The notes beneath the pieces are model-generated. The model ran no database searches. It saw only the letters and a program-made list of their open reading frames with translations, and was not told where the DNA came from. A stretch of DNA of 64,000 bases from Edolisoma coerulescens (taxonomy: Eukaryota > Chordata > Aves > Passeriformes > Campephagidae): positions 996,757-1,060,756 of the forward strand of contig VWZW01001748.1 of the NCBI GenBank assembly GCA_013397115.1, in the 5' to 3' direction. The position numbers and the translations under genes are program-made. Below are positions 60,627 to 64,000 of this stretch, piece after piece. Position 1 is the stretch's first letter; every line of letters starts with the position of its first letter.

Positions 60627-63600
60627 TTAAGGGCAAAGACAGCTGTGGTTTCCTGAACTGCAAAATAAAACATGCATATCATACAGCTGGAATGTAAGTT
60701 ACTATAAGAAGCATATGATATGCTAGAAAACAGTTATTTCAATAGGGACTTGGTTAAATACTTGATTTCAGTTTTATAGTGTGAGCAACAGCAGGGACAC
60801 TTTCGCTGGGTTTCCAGTCAAGAGAGGCTCAGGTGAGAAAAGCTGAAGTACTTATTTGGTGTAGTCTTATGTTTACAAGGTGCTGTGTACAGGTGTTGGG
60901 ATACTTTGTCCAAACCTAGTGTTTAAATCCCATCTTTGTAAAAGGAATATGATTGTCAAATTCCTGAATCTGTGCTTTGGCTCTTATTAAATTTTGAAAT
61001 TTATGATAACCTTTCAGATCAGGAATTGTCTATGCTTAGCTAAATATTCAGTGTACTCAGATAAGGTCTTTCCTAGTTATTGAAAGCCTTTAATAGATTT
61101 TCTTTTCCAAAGAATTTTTGCTTTTTGGCTTATTAAATTTTTGTCATATGGCTTTCTTAGATTTACTGTGGTTTTTTCCTGCTTCACTAGTTGCCAAATC
61201 ACAAGCTGATCAGTTTAAAAAAATGCAAAAATGCTGTAGTTTTAAGTTATTTATCAAATGATAGCAGGCAGCTGAAAAGCACATTTTTATCACATCTACC
61301 TGTGATTTTGCCAAAATACAATGAGAATTAACGTTTTACTGGCTGCTGAAAAAAACCCAAAAAACAAACAAAAAACCCCAACAACTCCAGAAAAATAATC
61401 CAGAGAAGCACTGTAAGAACAGCACTGGTGGCACTCATTTAAACATCAATGTAATGTAATATAATGCAGTGTAAACTTCAGATACTGCTCTCACCCTCCT
61501 TGGTGACTGTGAAAACATTTGCTAATTGCCTATACTCCCACCATTCTCCTTCCTTCTGCTGAGACTTGCCATCAGTAGCTGCATAATCATCAGTCTTTGA
61601 AGTCAGTAGCAGTCTGCTAACAGAGCAATTAGTCGAAGCAGCAAGAGCCAAAGGTGGTAGATGTGTTCCTTTTTTTTGTGACATATAAACAGCATTTATC
61701 ATGGACTTGACAAAAGATTAATAATATACACATAGATTTGCAACATGCTTTTATTTTTTCTGTTTGAACAAGTTGAATGAATGCCAGTTATTATTTTTTG
61801 AAAAGAGGGTTGTCAGGCCACAGAAGCTGCTGTGTCAGATCCCAGGATCCTGACCTACAACACGTTATGTGGCATGGAGGATCCATGTCCAAACAGCTGA
61901 AATGCCATTCACCTGACTGACTGTAGTTATTTCATGTTGGAATCAGCTGTCTGAACCTCCATTTTTGTCAGTGGGAAGAAATAGATTAACTGCTTCTTTG
62001 AAGTGCTTTATTTAAAGTACATACATAATGGTGCATTGCCATTCTGAGATAGGTTTATGATTTTAATCGAAATGGACATAGTCACTGTATTAGTTGGACC
62101 TCAAACCAAAATGATCTTGCCTGGGCATCTGGATATAGGAATAATATTGAGTATTACTGGGTAATAGCAAAAGACCTGGTTTAAAGTTAATTTCTCAGAA
62201 TTTTTACTGTTACTGTTTTTACCCATTGCATTGCAAAGTCATAGACACACTTCAACATTTTGGGAAGCCTTGAATATGATTTTCCTTCTTTTTCAAATCC
62301 ATAAAATTTAAAATCATCTCCATGCAAAGTCTTGTAGCTACAGCAGTTATATGACAAAAGTCCTTTTAAAGTTGTTGCATTGATCTGAATGAGCTCGTCA
62401 AGGCACCTTTACAGATACTTGCACAGTATCTGCTTCTCTTTTTGATGTGTTTAGTGAAGAAAAGCGAGATAAATAATAGAATTCAAGAAAATATGACTTG
62501 TTTGTATTAAGAATTATCCATCTGAAATGAATTACAAGAACAAAACATAACAAAAGTGACATAATTATGCCCTGATAATCCAGTCCTGTTTTATTTATAA
62601 AAATTCTGTAAAAGAGAGAGCAATATAAAATCCTGTTTCCACCTCCATCCACCTTTCATTTTTTATCTTGTGTGAAGTTTCATATTTTCTTCAAAGACTG
62701 GAGGCAGATGACAGTGAGCTGATCTGCCTTTGTTGCAGAGTAGAGGAAAAAAGGAGAAAGGAAAAAGAATAGTATGCATATTGTTATTATGTGATATTCA
62801 GTGCAAACAGAACTCTAGAGTGCTGCCCAAAGACAGCACCTCTTTACTGAAATGATTTACTGTATGCACACTCTGAGCCACAGATGCATAATTTAAATAA
62901 TAAATCTGCCTTGTAAATGTGTTTTACTGCATCTACTACAGCTTGGACAATGCAAACTGAATTTGTTTCTGTAGACAGAAATGTTTATTAAAGTGCATTA
63001 TGCTACACAGGCTAGAGACACACTAGGCTGCATTTTATTGAACACAGAACATTTTTTGATGTGAATTTTATTTTGAATTTGCAATTAAAAAATATGCTCG
63101 GTGGACATATAGTATTACTAGTCATGGAAAGCTATTTTATCATGTGTGGGGAGACATGGTACTACTGTGTGAACTTTTCCATTTTTTAATAAACAGTATG
63201 AAGGTATTCCCTTCCCCCTCACCCCCCCATTAATAGTTCTAAATACAATGAAGGTATGAAGTAGCAGTACAGATGGGTATTTTTTGAGTTGCACCAATGG
63301 GCCCTATGTTGAATGGAGAAGGTGGAGTAGAATGCAAGAGGCCATGGTAACAGGGCAGAGAGAGGTGAGATCTGGGGGGAGTCTCGAGAGACAGGATTCA
63401 GCTAAGTGCATTTGTTCTAAGACAGACTGAAAATTACACTGAAGTTCATGTACAGGAAGATAAGTTTTGTCCTGAAATTTTACCTTTTATTGCAAAGTTG
63501 GAGGGTTTGTTGTTTTTCCTCAAAGCAGGGGAATTGCTCTTCATGCGACTTATCTAAAGATTAAATGTTGCACTTTATATGAAAGTTACCTCTGCATAAT

Positions 63601-64000
63601 TTCAGGACATAAAATTTCCTCTTATTATTCAAACCTAGAAAAGATGAGTTAAATCAAGCTTCACTCCATAAATTTCTACAAGTATGATTGGTGCTCAGTC
63701 AAGTGAGAGAGTATGGCAAGATATTTAAGGCCACCATGACTTGTAATCACTCTAAATAAAACAAAACAGAAATCTCTTGCCTAATCAAAGGTACATGTGC
63801 AATCACTAAGAAAAGACACCCAAATATGAAAACAACAATCTCTCTGTTGAATTAGGCAGAGAGTCTCCAGTGTGTTTTTGGTAAGTGTAGTAACCCTACA
63901 CTGACTTTATCAGATATCACTCATGCCTTCCGAGACACTTGATATCGCTTATGCTCTTCTATTTGAGCATCTGATTTCTCTTTTTATCTGTGCATCAACA
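60627..64000. other. AT-rich noncoding DNA, no gene recognised
   Basis: No exon, RNA gene or repeat family is recognised. There is an A/C-rich low-complexity stretch near 61350-61385 and a C-rich run near 63215-63229. Confidence 0.65.

Overview
This 64 kb window looks like noncoding DNA from a bird genome. It is AT-rich and CpG-poor. It carries several degraded fragments of CR1 LINEs with the usual avian 3' end (a GATTCTGTGATT-type terminus), and its LTR elements resemble avian endogenous retroviruses. I recognise no protein-coding exon, tRNA, rRNA, CpG island or CRISPR array. The longest open frames are about 140 codons. That is roughly what chance gives over this length of AT-rich sequence, and none shows a domain I know, apart from frames inside CR1 copies that are remnants of the CR1 reverse-transcriptase ORF. 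The window is probably either a gene desert or the inside of a very large intron; the sequence alone does not say which. The bird order is not resolved.

Layout. Bases 1-10704 are plain AT-rich DNA with a few microsatellites and a G-rich tract. Bases 10705-11967 hold the best-defined element, a compact endogenous retrovirus with no gag, pol or env. It has two TG...CA LTRs of about 265 bp, a primer-binding site matching tRNA-Trp at 17 of 18 bases (the alpharetrovirus type), a 195-bp leader duplication that repeats the primer-binding site, and a multiplied polypurine-tract/U3-start segment before the 3' LTR. A 618-bp ERVL-like solo LTR lies at 22249-22866. A weaker LTR-like segment with a 100-bp internal repeat starts at 28668.

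CR1 pieces lie at 24500-24687 (+), 33085-33530 (-), 42090-42238 (-), 43390-43862 (+), 46511-46690 (+), 58060-58302 (+) and 60560-60626 (+). A degraded tandem repeat with units of about 53-62 bp lies at 59469-59640. The rest is unannotated unique-looking DNA. It includes several perfect short hairpins and a few stretches that keep CpGs and homeodomain/POU/CCAAT-like motifs, which are candidate conserved noncoding elements. Their conservation cannot be tested from a single sequence.

There is no gene system here whose parts work together. The most unusual object is the small non-autonomous retrovirus-like element with two tandem primer-binding sites.
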